A stretch of DNA of 64,000 nucleotides from Oscillospiraceae bacterium (GTDB lineage Bacteria; Bacillota_A; Clostridia; Oscillospirales; Ruminococcaceae): assembly GCA_017523995.1 (NCBI GenBank), contig JAFWUX010000108.1, positions 1-64,000 on the forward strand, in the 5' to 3' direction. The notes beneath the pieces are model-generated. The model searched no databases, was not told the origin of the DNA, and saw only the letters and a list, made by a program, of their open reading frames with translations. The position numbers and the translations under genes were made by a program. Positions 38,957 to 46,713 of this stretch are shown one piece after another (positions within the stretch are counted from its first letter, which is position 1; each line of letters opens with the position of its first letter).

Positions 38957-41528
38957 CTGCCTGCCCTCCGATCAGTGCGCGGATCTCCTGCTCAGCGGCA
39001 CGGAGCTCCGCTTCAAATTCACGCGCCGAGATGCGCATAGCGCCGTTGCCCAGAATAATCAGCTGTTCCAGTGCATCCGAGGTCGCCACGCGGACACGGT
39101 TCTTCTTGATGAGCTGCTTCGAGACCCGCTCGATATAGGAATCGGCGGTCTCCGCTTCTTTTGTATACACAACACTGACACCGCCGTGCTGCTCGATCTC
39201 GGTGCCGTGCCCCTTGATTTTGTATGCATCAAACACGAGGATCACCTCGCATTTCCGGAATCCCTGATAATTCTGCAGCAGATTCAGCAGACGGTCGCGC
39301 GCATGCTCTAAGCTGTCCTTCGCGAGCGATTTCAGCGAATCCCATGCAAAGATGATGTTGTAGCCGTCCACGAGCAGATATTCCTTCTCCGGCGGCGCGG
39401 GCACCCTGATATTGCCCTCTGTCAGCTCGGCGGTCCTGTTGCGGCGCATCGTTTTCGGCTTGTCGCGGTTGATTTTGCCGTAGGTGCGCTCATAGATCGC
39501 CATGAGCTCCTCATCGCTCGCATCCGGCAGATCACTGACGCGCGGGGTATATTCCGGCTGCATCTCCTCCTCGGGGAAGTCATAGCGATGCGGCAGAACC
39601 GCGGGCAGATGCATACAGAGCGGCACCTCCGCCCAGTTGACGAGATAGCCTGCGCCGTGCGAGCAAAACACCGAATCTGCGCTGTTTTCGAGGTCGCTGT
39701 CTGCATCGTAGCCGATCAGCGCGATCACTTCCTCGGGATTATGACATCGCCGGTATCCGGAGACATTCAGCGAGAGCGCCCCCCTGCCCTTTGTATAGCT
39801 GAGCACCTCCGCCGTGTAATCATTGAGCGTTGCGACCGGTGCGCTTCCGGTGAGGACAGCCGTCTCGCCGAGAATCTCCGGCGGATCGAACTGCCCTGCG
39901 CGCTGCTGCAGATCGGTCATCGCACGACCGACGCATTCCGACGGCAGCTCGAGCGTGAAATCATAGTAGGGCTCGAGCAGGATGCTCTCTGCGGAGCGAA
40001 GTCCCTGCCGGACAGCGCGGTAGGTCGCCTGCCGGAAGTCGCCGCCCTCCGTGTGTTTCAGATGCGCCCTGCCGCTGACCAGCGTGATCTTCATATCGGT
40101 GATCGGGCTGCCGGTCAGCACGCCGATATGTGTTTTTTCAAGCAGATGCGTCAGTATCAAACGCTGCCAGTTGCGGTCGAGCACATCCTCCGAGCAGCGC
40201 GTGCCGCATTGCAGACCGCTCCCCTCCGGCAGCGGCTCCATCAGCAGATGCACCTCCGCATAGTGGCGCAGCGGCTCATAATGCCCCACGCCCTCGACCG
40301 CCTCCGCAATCGTTTCGCGATAGGTCACGGCGCCGCTGTCAAAGGTGACGTCATAGCCGAAGCGCGCCGCAATCTGATTGGTCAGCACCTCAAGCTGCAC
40401 CGCGCCCATGAGCTGCACGAAAATCGTGCGCGTGCGCGCATCCCACTCGACATGCAGCTGCGGATCCTCCGCCTCAAGCGTCTGGAAATACTGCATCGCC
40501 TCCTGCGGCTGGATTGCCTCCGGCAGCAGCACGCGGTAGCGCATGACCGGTGTCAGCATCGCCTCGCGCGTATCTTCGCAGCAGCCGAGCCCGCAGCCCG
40601 CATACGCCGCAGAAAGCCCCGTCACCGCGCAGACAGCGCCCGGCTCCGCCTCATCCCCCGGCACATACTTCGCGCCGGAATAAAAGCGGATGCCTGTGAC
40701 TTTTTCGGTATATTCATTGTGATCCGCGCCGGTATAGCGGATCTCATCGCGGTTGTGCAGTGTGCCGCCGCGAATCTTGAGATAGGTCAGGCGGTTGCCT
40801 TTTGCATCCGCGGAAATCTTGAACACATGCGCACCGAATTCCGGCGTCCGCGCGGGTTCCTGCGTGTAGCCCGTCAGGATGTCCAGCAGTGACTCGACGC
40901 CTTTCAGGTCGCGCGCCGCGCCGAAGCACACCGGAAACATCTGCCGCGCCGCGATCGCATCACGCAGCATCTCCTGCGGCAGTGTATCCGTCTCAAAATA
41001 GACGTTCATCAGGTCTTCGGTGCAGGCAGCGGCATGCTCGCAGATGGTCTCATAGTCCGTATCAAACTGCACGCAGCTCTGCGACAGTCTGCCCTGTAAT
41101 TCCTGCAACAGCGCGGTTTCCGTGCGGTCAGAGAGATCCATTTTGTTGACGAACAGGATCACCGGCACGCCGTACTGCTCCAGCAGGCGCCAGAGTGTCC
41201 GCGTGTGGCTCTGCACGCCGTCCGTGCCGCTGATGACAAGGACTGCGTAATCGAGCACCTGCATGGTGCGCTCGGTCTCCGCAGAAAAATCAACGTGACC
41301 GGGCGTATCAAGCAGCGTGAACACGGTCTCGCCGAGCGTAAGCGACGCCTGATGCGCAAACACCGTGATGCCGCGGCTGCGCTCGATGTCATTTGTATCG
41401 AGCCACGAATCGCCGTGATCGACTCTGCCGCGCTTTTTGATCTCGCCGGTACGGAACAGCAGCGCTTCGGCAAGCGTTGTCTTTCCGGCATCGACATGCG
41501 CCATGATGCCGACGGTCAGTTGTTTCAT
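38949..41528 (-). CDS. TetM/EF-G-like GTPase fused to a NYN (Rae1/YacP-like) nuclease domain
   Basis: An 859-residue fusion. Residues 1-~650 are an EF-G-like GTPase of the ribosomal-protection (TetM/OtrA) type: AHVDAGKT (10-17), RGIT switch I (52-55), DTPGH (74-78), NKMD (128-131), then EF-G domains II-V. Residues ~714-859 are a NYN/PIN-like nuclease domain with conserved acids in LLVDGYNII, LVFDAYKIKG, ETADSYIERV and ATSDALEQL, as in YacP/Rae1, which cuts mRNA in the ribosomal A site in Bacillus. The joining linker (~655-713) is acidic then basic. I use ATG 41528 behind AGAGGTGA; the in-frame GTG at 41537 overlaps that site. The architecture predicts a GTPase that brings a nuclease to the ribosome. 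Activity is inferred; tetracycline resistance is not shown. Confidence 0.88.
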   Translation of the reverse strand: MKQLTVGIMAHVDAGKTTLAEALLFRTGEIKKRGRVDHGDSWLDTNDIERSRGITVFAHQASLTLGETVFTLLDTPGHVDFSAETERTMQVLDYAVLVISGTDGVQSHTRTLWRLLEQYGVPVILFVNKMDLSDRTETALLQELQGRLSQSCVQFDTDYETICEHAAACTEDLMNVYFETDTLPQEMLRDAIAARQMFPVCFGAARDLKGVESLLDILTGYTQEPARTPEFGAHVFKISADAKGNRLTYLKIRGGTLHNRDEIRYTGADHNEYTEKVTGIRFYSGAKYVPGDEAEPGAVCAVTGLSAAYAGCGLGCCEDTREAMLTPVMRYRVLLPEAIQPQEAMQYFQTLEAEDPQLHVEWDARTRTIFVQLMGAVQLEVLTNQIAARFGYDVTFDSGAVTYRETIAEAVEGVGHYEPLRHYAEVHLLMEPLPEGSGLQCGTRCSEDVLDRNWQRLILTHLLEKTHIGVLTGSPITDMKITLVSGRAHLKHTEGGDFRQATYRAVRQGLRSAESILLEPYYDFTLELPSECVGRAMTDLQQRAGQFDPPEILGETAVLTGSAPVATLNDYTAEVLSYTKGRGALSLNVSGYRRCHNPEEVIALIGYDADSDLENSADSVFCSHGAGYLVNWAEVPLCMHLPAVLPHRYDFPEEEMQPEYTPRVSDLPDASDEELMAIYERTYGKINRDKPKTMRRNRTAELTEGNIRVPAPPEKEYLLVDGYNIIFAWDSLKSLAKDSLEHARDRLLNLLQNYQGFRKCEVILVFDAYKIKGHGTEIEQHGGVSVVYTKEAETADSYIERVSKQLIKKNRVRVATSDALEQLIILGNGAMRISAREFEAELRAAEQEIRALIGGQADG

Positions 41529-41558
41529 CCTGTTCACCTCTTTGCGGGAATCCCCCGA

Positions 41559-42155
41559 TTATTTCAGCAGACCTTCCTCAGTCGCGCGCCGGATCAGCTC
41601 CATCGCCAGATCGCCGAGCACCTTCGAGCCGTCATAGGTCGCCTGATTGCGCGCGATCACCTGCTCGTGCCGGATGCCGTTCTGCACCCATGTTTCGCCG
41701 TGCTTGCAATAGTTGAGCAGCAGCGGCTGCACGCGGTCGAGCGAATTAGCAAAGCGTGCCTCCGGCGTGGACTGCGCTTCAAATTCATCCCAGAGGCGGC
41801 GCAGATACGTCCCCTGATCTTCAGGCAGCATCCCGAACAGCCGGTCTGCCGCCTTCTGCTCGCGTGCCGCCTTGGTCGTGTAGCCCTCGGTATCGTAAGC
41901 GTAGGTGTCGCCGGCGTCAATCTCGACAACATCGTGGATCAGCACGGTCGCGAGCACGGTTTTCAGATCAACCGGCTCATTTGCATACTCCGAGAGCACC
42001 AGCGCCAGCATCGCAAGATGCCACGCATGCTCAGCGTCATTTTCGGCGCGGTCCTCATGCAGCACGCGCGTCATCCGCCAGATATTTTTCATCTTGTCCA
42101 TCTCGACAAGAAACTCAATTTGTTTGGTAAAGCGTTCTTTTTCCTGCTCGTTCAT
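41559..42155 (-). CDS. HD-domain phosphohydrolase (YfbR/HDDC2-like)
   Basis: 198 residues of the HD superfamily: ENDAEHAWHLAMLAL carries the first His, VLIHDVVEIDAGDTYAYD the H-D pair and following acid, and NSLDRVQPLLLNY the last Asp. This set matches 5'-deoxynucleotidases such as YfbR and its human relative HDDC2, which remove phosphate from dNMPs. Substrate here is inferred from family only. Start overlaps the SDR stop by four bases (ATGA at 42152-42155). Second gene of the eight-gene operon. Confidence 0.85.
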   Translation of the reverse strand: MNEQEKERFTKQIEFLVEMDKMKNIWRMTRVLHEDRAENDAEHAWHLAMLALVLSEYANEPVDLKTVLATVLIHDVVEIDAGDTYAYDTEGYTTKAAREQKAADRLFGMLPEDQGTYLRRLWDEFEAQSTPEARFANSLDRVQPLLLNYCKHGETWVQNGIRHEQVIARNQATYDGSKVLGDLAMELIRRATEEGLLK

Positions 42156-42865
42156 ATATTGAACCCTCCGTTGACCGGCAGAATCTGTCCGGTGATGAAC
42201 CTTGCGCGGTCTGAGACCAGAAACGCAACCGCCTCCGCAATATCCTCCGGTTTTCCGATGCAGCCGAGCGGTGTTTCGTCCGCAAGCGCCTGCATGGTTT
42301 CCGCATCGTGCATGCGGTTCATGTCGGTATCAATCACGCCCGGCGAGACGCAGTTGACGCGGATGCCGGAAAGCCCGACCTCCTTCGCAAGCGCCTTTGT
42401 AAAGCCGATGACCGCCGCCTTTGCCGCGGAATAATGCACCTCGCAAGCCGCGCCGCATTCGCCCCAGACGGACGCCGTATTGACAATACACCCGCTGTGC
42501 TGATGCAGCATATGCGGCAGAACCTTCTTCGCCGTGTGCATCGTGCCGCCGAGGTTGACCGCAAACAGCCGCAGCGCATCCGCATCGGAAATCTCCTGAT
42601 AGAGCCCCGTCAGTGCGATGCCGGCGTTATTGACGAGCACATCAATTCTGCCGTATCTGCGGATGATTTCGTCGATCATCGTGTCAATCTGCGCAAAATC
42701 CCCGAGATCGGCACAGAACGCACATCCGCCGGTTTCGGCAGCGATCTGCTCCGCCTGCGCCTTTGCATGGTGATAATGCACGATCACCGTATACCCATCT
42801 GCGGCAAGTTTTTTTGCTGTCGCCGCACCAATGCCGCGTGATGCGCCTGTTACAAGTGCTATCAT
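42152..42865 (-). CDS. short-chain dehydrogenase (FabG-like)
   Basis: 237-residue classical SDR. The cofactor motif TGASRGIG is at 6-13, NNAG lies near 87, the catalytic Ser is in NTASVWGE, and the Tyr-Lys pair in HYSAAKAA; VSPGVIDTDMN and the C-terminal GQILPVNGG are typical. It most resembles 3-oxoacyl-ACP reductases, but no fatty-acid genes are near, so the substrate is open. First gene of the minus-strand operon that runs to 33746; GGAGCG stands eight bases before the ATG. The cysteine-rich ECGAACEV stretch beside the active site is unusual. Confidence 0.88.
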   Translation of the reverse strand: MIALVTGASRGIGAATAKKLAADGYTVIVHYHHAKAQAEQIAAETGGCAFCADLGDFAQIDTMIDEIIRRYGRIDVLVNNAGIALTGLYQEISDADALRLFAVNLGGTMHTAKKVLPHMLHQHSGCIVNTASVWGECGAACEVHYSAAKAAVIGFTKALAKEVGLSGIRVNCVSPGVIDTDMNRMHDAETMQALADETPLGCIGKPEDIAEAVAFLVSDRARFITGQILPVNGGFNI

Positions 42866-42887
42866 AGAACGCTCCGATCATTCATAC

Positions 42888-42916
42888 TTGCTTTTTCCGG
42901 TATCATGTGGTATAAT
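42888..42916 (+). promoter_or_regulatory. promoter of the DUF896 gene
   Basis: TTGCTT (42888-42893), 17 bases, TATAAT (42911-42916). It diverges from the SDR-led operon. Confidence 0.75.
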
Positions 42917-42948
42917 AGTCATGATATTCACGAAAGGATGTGATCCGT

Positions 42949-43164
42949 TTGGATCAGGGACTGCTCGACCGCATCAACGAGCTTGCACACAAGGCAAAGA
43001 CCGTCGGGCTCAATGAAGCTGAGCTTGCCGAGCGTGAGGTGCTCCGCAGAGAGTACCGCGAGGCATTCCGCCGGAATCTTGTCGGCACGCTGGAACACAC
43101 CGTCATTGTGGACAAGGACGGCAATGTGATCCGCCGTGTTGCGGATGCAAAAAAGGACAAATAA
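42949..43164 (+). CDS. DUF896 (YnzC-like) small protein
   Basis: 71 residues, highly charged and helical: LDRINELAHKAK, then LNEAELAEREVLRREYREAFR and the C-terminal HTVIVDKDGNVIRR, the DUF896 signature. YnzC of Bacillus is a small cytoplasmic protein tied to the SOS-regulated yneA operon; its activity is unknown. I favour the TTG at 42949, ten bases behind AAAGGA and matching the usual MDQ-L-RINELA start; the in-frame GTG at 42940 is too close to that site. Monocistronic with its own terminator. Confidence 0.88.
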   Translation: MDQGLLDRINELAHKAKTVGLNEAELAEREVLRREYREAFRRNLVGTLEHTVIVDKDGNVIRRVADAKKDK

Positions 43165-43176
43165 CCGCAAATCATA

Positions 43177-43216
43177 AAAAGGAAAGCTGCCGCAAACAAG
43201 CGACAGCTTTTCCCTT
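43177..43216. terminator. terminator between convergent DUF896 and membrane-protein genes
   Basis: AAGGAAAGCTG pairs with CAGCTTTTCCCTT with one bulge and a short inner stem CGC/GCG; A and T tracts on both sides suit both strands. Confidence 0.75.
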
Positions 43217-43225
43217 ACTTGCTCT

Positions 43226-43762
43226 TTATTTGGAACGGAACAGCTCCCGCATCATCATGGCGCCGCCTGCAAATGTCATTGCAAACATGGTAAAGAACAT
43301 CCAGCCGTTCGAGGTTCTCCACTGAATGCTGACGCTCATCAGAATCGCCGCAATGACAATCACGATGCCGACACCGATAAACAGCCAGCCCCAGAGCTTG
43401 CGGTCCAGCAGGAACAGCAGTGCAATGCCGATCAGCAGCGGAATCATAATCGTGCCGTTCGGGATACTGATATTGCCGACGCGGAAGATCGAGCCGACTC
43501 CCCACGAACTTGTAATAATCAGGTTCTGGAAGATCATGTACATGCCCGCGCCGAAGAGCAGCAGGCCGCCGAAGAATCGCAGCAGCTCATTGCCTTCCTT
43601 CGAGGACGAGCGCTCATTTCCGCCGCCGTCCATGCCGTTCAGGATCGAATCCATCTGGCGCTCGGGTCTGGTTTTTCTTGTTTCCTTCGCGTGTTCGCGT
43701 TCTACTTCGCTGTAGAGCTTTTCGAGTTCGGGATCAACGCCGTTTTTCTGCAGTTCACTCAT
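43226..43762 (-). CDS. membrane protein of unknown function
   Basis: 178 residues. A charged cytoplasmic N-terminus (1-~60; KLYSEVEREHAKETRKTRPE) is followed by four or five short hydrophobic helices (FFGGLLLFGAGMYMIF; IMIPLLIGIALLFLLD; WLFIGVGIVIVIAAIL; MFFTMFAMTFAGGAMMM). I recognise no family. Start ATG 43762 follows GAAAGGAAAT; the open frame continues upstream through the tRNA-Leu, which cannot be coding. It lies 109 bases behind the tRNA on the same strand. Confidence 0.75.
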   Translation of the reverse strand: MSELQKNGVDPELEKLYSEVEREHAKETRKTRPERQMDSILNGMDGGGNERSSSKEGNELLRFFGGLLLFGAGMYMIFQNLIITSSWGVGSIFRVGNISIPNGTIMIPLLIGIALLFLLDRKLWGWLFIGVGIVIVIAAILMSVSIQWRTSNGWMFFTMFAMTFAGGAMMMRELFRSK

Positions 43763-43819
43763 GTCAATTTCCTTTCTCCAAAACAGTCGGGTCTTTTCAC
43801 AACGGGTCGGATTCCCTGT

Positions 43820-43863
43820 ACAGAATCTGCTGCGCTCCGGAAGAACCGGAACACAGATTCTGT
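43820..43863 (-). other. long hairpin just behind tRNA-Leu
   Basis: Perfect outer arms ACAGAATCTG (43820-43829) and CAGATTCTGT (43854-43863), with an inner stem TCCGG/CCGGA. It begins seven bases after the tRNA 3' end. It may halt transcription, although the T tract is weak, or mark the processing boundary. Confidence 0.5.
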
Positions 43864-43870
43864 CCACGGA

Positions 43871-43954
43871 TGCTGCTGACCGGACTTGAACCGGTACGGT
43901 GTATCCACCGAGAGATTTTAAGTCTCTTGCGTCTGCCGATTTCGCCACAGCAGC
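43871..43954 (-). tRNA. tRNA-Leu (UAA anticodon)
   Basis: 84-nt class II tRNA. Acceptor arms GCTGCTG and CAGCAGC with discriminator A; anticodon arm AGAGACTTAAAATCTCT with anticodon TAA; long variable arm CGGTGGATACACCG; T arm CCGGTTCAAGTCCGG. The 3' CCA is not encoded (ATCC follows), so it depends on the CCA enzyme. It has its own consensus promoter. Confidence 0.96.
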
Positions 43955-43963
43955 GTCTGTATT

Positions 43964-43992
43964 ATTATAGCATAATCCGGCAAAATTGTCAA
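43964..43992 (-). promoter_or_regulatory. promoter of tRNA-Leu
   Basis: On the minus strand TTGACA (43987-43992), 17 bases, TATAAT (43964-43969), ten bases before the tRNA 5' end. Confidence 0.9.
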
Positions 43993-44033
43993 GATAATTA
44001 TGAAATATACATGAAGTATACAAGTATACATAC

Positions 44034-44240
44034 GAGGACCTGCCGTCTGACAGGTCCTCATTGTCTGCAAATTCCCCGATCCCACCCGGGCGTCATTGAG
44101 AGCAAGGTGATAAATATGCGTTGTACGGTGTTCCGCTGTGCAAAGTGCAGAATGCGTTGTCACCAAACTAAGTGCCTTTCGGCGTGCGGACTATCACTCA
44201 GCCGCGGAGCTGCTCTCCACCTGATGCCCTGCCAAAATTA
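44034..44240. ncRNA. candidate structured RNA, strand uncertain
   Basis: A gene-free stretch with strong folding signs: a 9-bp hairpin GAGGACCTG/CAGGTCCTC at 44034-44059; a long-range stem GAGAGCA (44098-44104) with TGCTCTC (44211-44217); directly inside it GGTGATA (44106-44112) with TATCACT (44192-44198); and a small GCC-TTTC-GGC hairpin near 44174. Such nested long-range pairing around a large interior is reminiscent of 6S-type RNAs, but I cannot match a family. Minus-strand transcription would place it between the DIP1984 gene and tRNA-Leu. Confidence 0.4.
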
Positions 44241-44705
44241 TCAGCTTTCGCCGCTGCAGAGTTCAACCGTCCAGTTGAGCTCCTGCAGGCGCTCCTCGGT
44301 CAGGCGGATCTCCTTCCCGAGCGCATCAAGCTCCTTTTGCAGCTTGCGGACATTGACCGTGCTTTCAATCCGGATTTCGGTCTTGGAATAACGCGGCGCG
44401 AGATTGCTCGCCTCATCGAGAAAACCGCGCATAATCCGCATTTTCTGCATCAGTGCATCCCGATGCGAGATCAGCTCTGTGACGGTTTTCCCCTCGCTGA
44501 CGGTCTGTGCATTGGTCAGATTGATCTGTGTGACAAGCGTTTCCAGCTCTGCGACCGCGGCATCGAGCGCAGCCAGCAGATCGGTCGGTGCTTCGGCGGG
44601 CTTTTCGCCCTCCTGCACACGGGCATTGTTGTTGAGTCTCACCTGCAGCTCATTGATCTGAGTCTGCAGTTCGGCACGGCGCATCAGCGCAGCAGCAAGT
44701 TTCAT
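44241..44705 (-). CDS. DIP1984-family (septicolysin-like) protein
   Basis: 154 residues, nearly all helical: MKLAAALMRRAELQTQINEL, RLNNNARVQEGEKP, then VTQINLTNAQTVSEGKT and a C-terminal coiled stretch LQKELDALGKEIRLTEERLQELNW. This sequence pattern matches the DIP1984 family, small cytoplasmic proteins of unknown function once annotated as septicolysin. GAAAGGAG precedes the start. It follows the DUF4317 gene by 15 bases and probably shares its transcript. Confidence 0.85.
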   Translation of the reverse strand: MKLAAALMRRAELQTQINELQVRLNNNARVQEGEKPAEAPTDLLAALDAAVAELETLVTQINLTNAQTVSEGKTVTELISHRDALMQKMRIMRGFLDEASNLAPRYSKTEIRIESTVNVRKLQKELDALGKEIRLTEERLQELNWTVELCSGES

Positions 44706-44720
44706 CGCGTACTCCTTTCG

Positions 44721-45890
44721 TTATGCATCCCACGGTGCGGGCGAATCGGGATCGAGCACACCCGGCACCTTGAGGTCATAGCCGTTGACCTCGATCAGTG
44801 CGTCATCGAGCTCGATGACCATGCAGTGGCGCCCGTTGATCTTATCGAGCCGCACCTTGTCTTTCGCCTGATTCTTGACGTTGACAACAATCTCCGGCGT
44901 CTTGATGACGGTTTTCGGCGAGATCAGACGCTCGGGCTTGAGCGAAGTCTCGACATGCTCCTCAAAGACCTTTTCGGTATCGACGAGCTTCTCCTCCGGC
45001 ACACCTGCCTCCGCGAGCATGCGGTGCAGAATGCGTCCGGTGACTTCTGTCGGGGAATCGTCGGTCTTGTTTTTCGCGACGATCTCCGTCAGCTTCTCGT
45101 TGACGGCGGTGACCGTCTCATAGGTCAGATCATCGCCGAGCAGCGTGCCGAGCACCTCTTTCATGTCCGCCTGATCCTCCTCGACGGTCGCCTCAACATC
45201 GCACTCAAGGAACGCATCTATGAGCTTTTCGTTCGGTGTATTCGGCGTTTTGGTGTAATAGAGGACATGGTGGACATCGGTCGCACGATCCGTGAACACC
45301 GGATAGAAGAAACCGTCCGCCGGCGCCTTGCTGATCACGGCATTCGGATTTTCCTGCCGCAGAATCTCATCGTCAAACTGATTGTAAACGAGCACACCCT
45401 CGGTTTTCGCGATCGGGCAGAGTGCCGCAACGATGTAACGGAACACCTGATCGGTAAAATCGGTCTCAAGCTCGTCCATCTTGTTTTTGCGCGGCGGATT
45501 GTACTGGCAGTATGCAAGCAGCACGGCATAGGGCGCATCGGAATCAATCTGCTCTGCCATCGAGCCGAGAAACGCAAGGGCAACATCCTCCTGCTTCAGC
45601 TCGGACTGCAGCAGATTGGCAAGGCGCGTCTGTGCGCCGTCCTCGCCGTAGGCATGGTTGCGGAACGGCAGCTCGGAGCTCTGCTTGCCGAGGTTGACGT
45701 TCAGCACCTTTTTCATCGTATCATAGAGGATCTGGCTTTCCGGCGACGGAATACTCGCTGCATTGCGGATATTGACGCCGCGGACATTGCGCTGGCTGTC
45801 CACGAATGCCGTCAGCACGCGGTCCATCGTGAAATATTTTGCTTCCGGATTAAAGTGGTTCCGGATCTCATTGAGTTCTTTACGGTTCAT
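44721..45890 (-). CDS. DUF4317 family protein
   Basis: 389 residues, cytoplasmic, no membrane segment. MNRKELNEIRNHFNPE at the start, VLLAYCQYNPPRKN in the middle and the region with ILHRMLAEAGV are typical of DUF4317, a family widespread in Clostridia with unknown function. The start at 45890 follows CAGGAGAC; the frame opens 24 codons earlier. It is followed closely by the DIP1984-family gene. The C-terminal 70 residues (IVVNVKNQAKDKVRLDKI; HCMVIELDDALIEVNG) form a separate beta-rich part. Confidence 0.85.
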   Translation of the reverse strand: MNRKELNEIRNHFNPEAKYFTMDRVLTAFVDSQRNVRGVNIRNAASIPSPESQILYDTMKKVLNVNLGKQSSELPFRNHAYGEDGAQTRLANLLQSELKQEDVALAFLGSMAEQIDSDAPYAVLLAYCQYNPPRKNKMDELETDFTDQVFRYIVAALCPIAKTEGVLVYNQFDDEILRQENPNAVISKAPADGFFYPVFTDRATDVHHVLYYTKTPNTPNEKLIDAFLECDVEATVEEDQADMKEVLGTLLGDDLTYETVTAVNEKLTEIVAKNKTDDSPTEVTGRILHRMLAEAGVPEEKLVDTEKVFEEHVETSLKPERLISPKTVIKTPEIVVNVKNQAKDKVRLDKINGRHCMVIELDDALIEVNGYDLKVPGVLDPDSPAPWDA

Positions 45891-45968
45891 CGGAATTGTC
45901 TCCTGTTCTCTGTGTTCGGGTTGATAAGCAAAAGGCAGCCGCCGGAGCAAGACCGGCGGCATATGCCA

Positions 45969-46166
45969 TTACTGTGCAAAATGTGCCTTGAGCTTCTCCA
46001 CAAGCTCGTCCGCACTGACACCGTGTACCATGCAGGCCTCCTCAAGGGACTCGCCGCGCGATGCGGGGCAGCCAAGGCAGTGCATGCCCATCTCGAGGAA
46101 AAACGGTGCGGTGGAAGGATCAGCGTCGAGAATATCGCCGATCACAGAATTCTTTGTAATATCCAT
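45969..46166 (-). CDS. DUF1858 hybrid-cluster-associated redox disulfide protein
   Basis: 65 residues: DITKNSVIGDILDADPSTAPFF, then GMHCLGCPASRGESLEEAC. The C-L-G-C pair and downstream Cys match small DUF1858 proteins often found with hybrid cluster (Hcp-like) proteins and presumed to handle electrons or persulfide. Start ATG 46166 has AAAGGATG at a good distance; the in-frame ATG at 46175 is too close to that site. No Hcp gene is adjacent here. Confidence 0.88.
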   Translation of the reverse strand: MDITKNSVIGDILDADPSTAPFFLEMGMHCLGCPASRGESLEEACMVHGVSADELVEKLKAHFAQ

Positions 46167-46223
46167 TGGAATCATCCTTTCAAATAAAGAGGGCGCAGCC
46201 GTGCCGCGCCCTGCTGGTTCAAA

Positions 46224-46502
46224 TTACTGCTGGTTCTTGAGCTGTGCGTAGCACTCGCTGCAATAAACAGGGCGATCCTCACGCGGACGGAACGGAACCT
46301 GTGCTTCCTTACCGCAGTTTGCGCATGTAGCAGTGAAGTACTCACGCTCAGTCTTACCGGCATTTTTTCTTGCATCGCGGCATGCCTTGCACTTCTTCGG
46401 ATCGTTTGCAAAGCCTTTCTCAGCATAAAACTCCTGCTCGCCGGCGGTGAATACGAACTCCTGTCCGCACTCGTTGCATACTAAGGTTCTGTCTTCGTAC
46501 AT
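46224..46502 (-). CDS. double zinc-ribbon protein
   Basis: 92 residues with two CxxC zinc ribbons: first VCNECGQEFVFTAGEQEFY … KKCKACRDARK, second TCANCGKEAQVPF … VYCSECYAQLK. The FTAGEQEFYAEKGF block is the mark of a common probable zinc-binding domain family in Firmicutes. Role unknown, perhaps nucleic-acid or ribosome associated. GAGGATAA stands before the ATG. It is preceded by a 211-base gene-free leader. Confidence 0.9.
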   Translation of the reverse strand: MYEDRTLVCNECGQEFVFTAGEQEFYAEKGFANDPKKCKACRDARKNAGKTEREYFTATCANCGKEAQVPFRPREDRPVYCSECYAQLKNQQ

Positions 46503-46713
46503 TTGAATTATCCTCGATTCTTGAAATTTGGACCTCGACGGAATACCCCATCACTGTTGCTCATGTATCGCCTGCGGGCGATGCTCTGAAGCGAAATCGG
46601 GTTGCAGGTGAATTAACTTGCACGCGCTGGAAGAAATGCTGCCGGGCCATGGTTAATGTGGAGAAGATCGCCCGCTTCTCATTCGGGACAGCCTGCCGGA
46701 CTGCACGGGCTGC
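46503..46713 (-). other. gene-free stretch before the zinc-ribbon gene
   Basis: 211 bases between the sigma factor stop and the zinc-ribbon start. It contains a small hairpin ATCGCC-CGCA/TGCG-GGCGAT near 46569-46584 and an imperfect TGCAGGT/ACTTGCA repeat near 46603-46622. I see no convincing promoter or terminator. Confidence 0.35.

Noticed and set aside
38949..41528. Annotation as a plain tetracycline-resistance gene (tetM)
   Set aside because: The GTPase is only of that general family, carries an extra nuclease domain, and is embedded in a housekeeping RNA operon; resistance cannot be claimed.
44060..44120. T-box-like GGGTGG word on the minus strand near tRNA-Leu
   Set aside because: The bases after it do not match the T-box sequence, and no Stem I or specifier loop is seen.
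44172..46187. 671-codon open frame on the plus strand
   Set aside because: It spans the opposite strands of three genuine minus-strand genes (DIP1984, DUF4317, DUF1858) and has no start signals.
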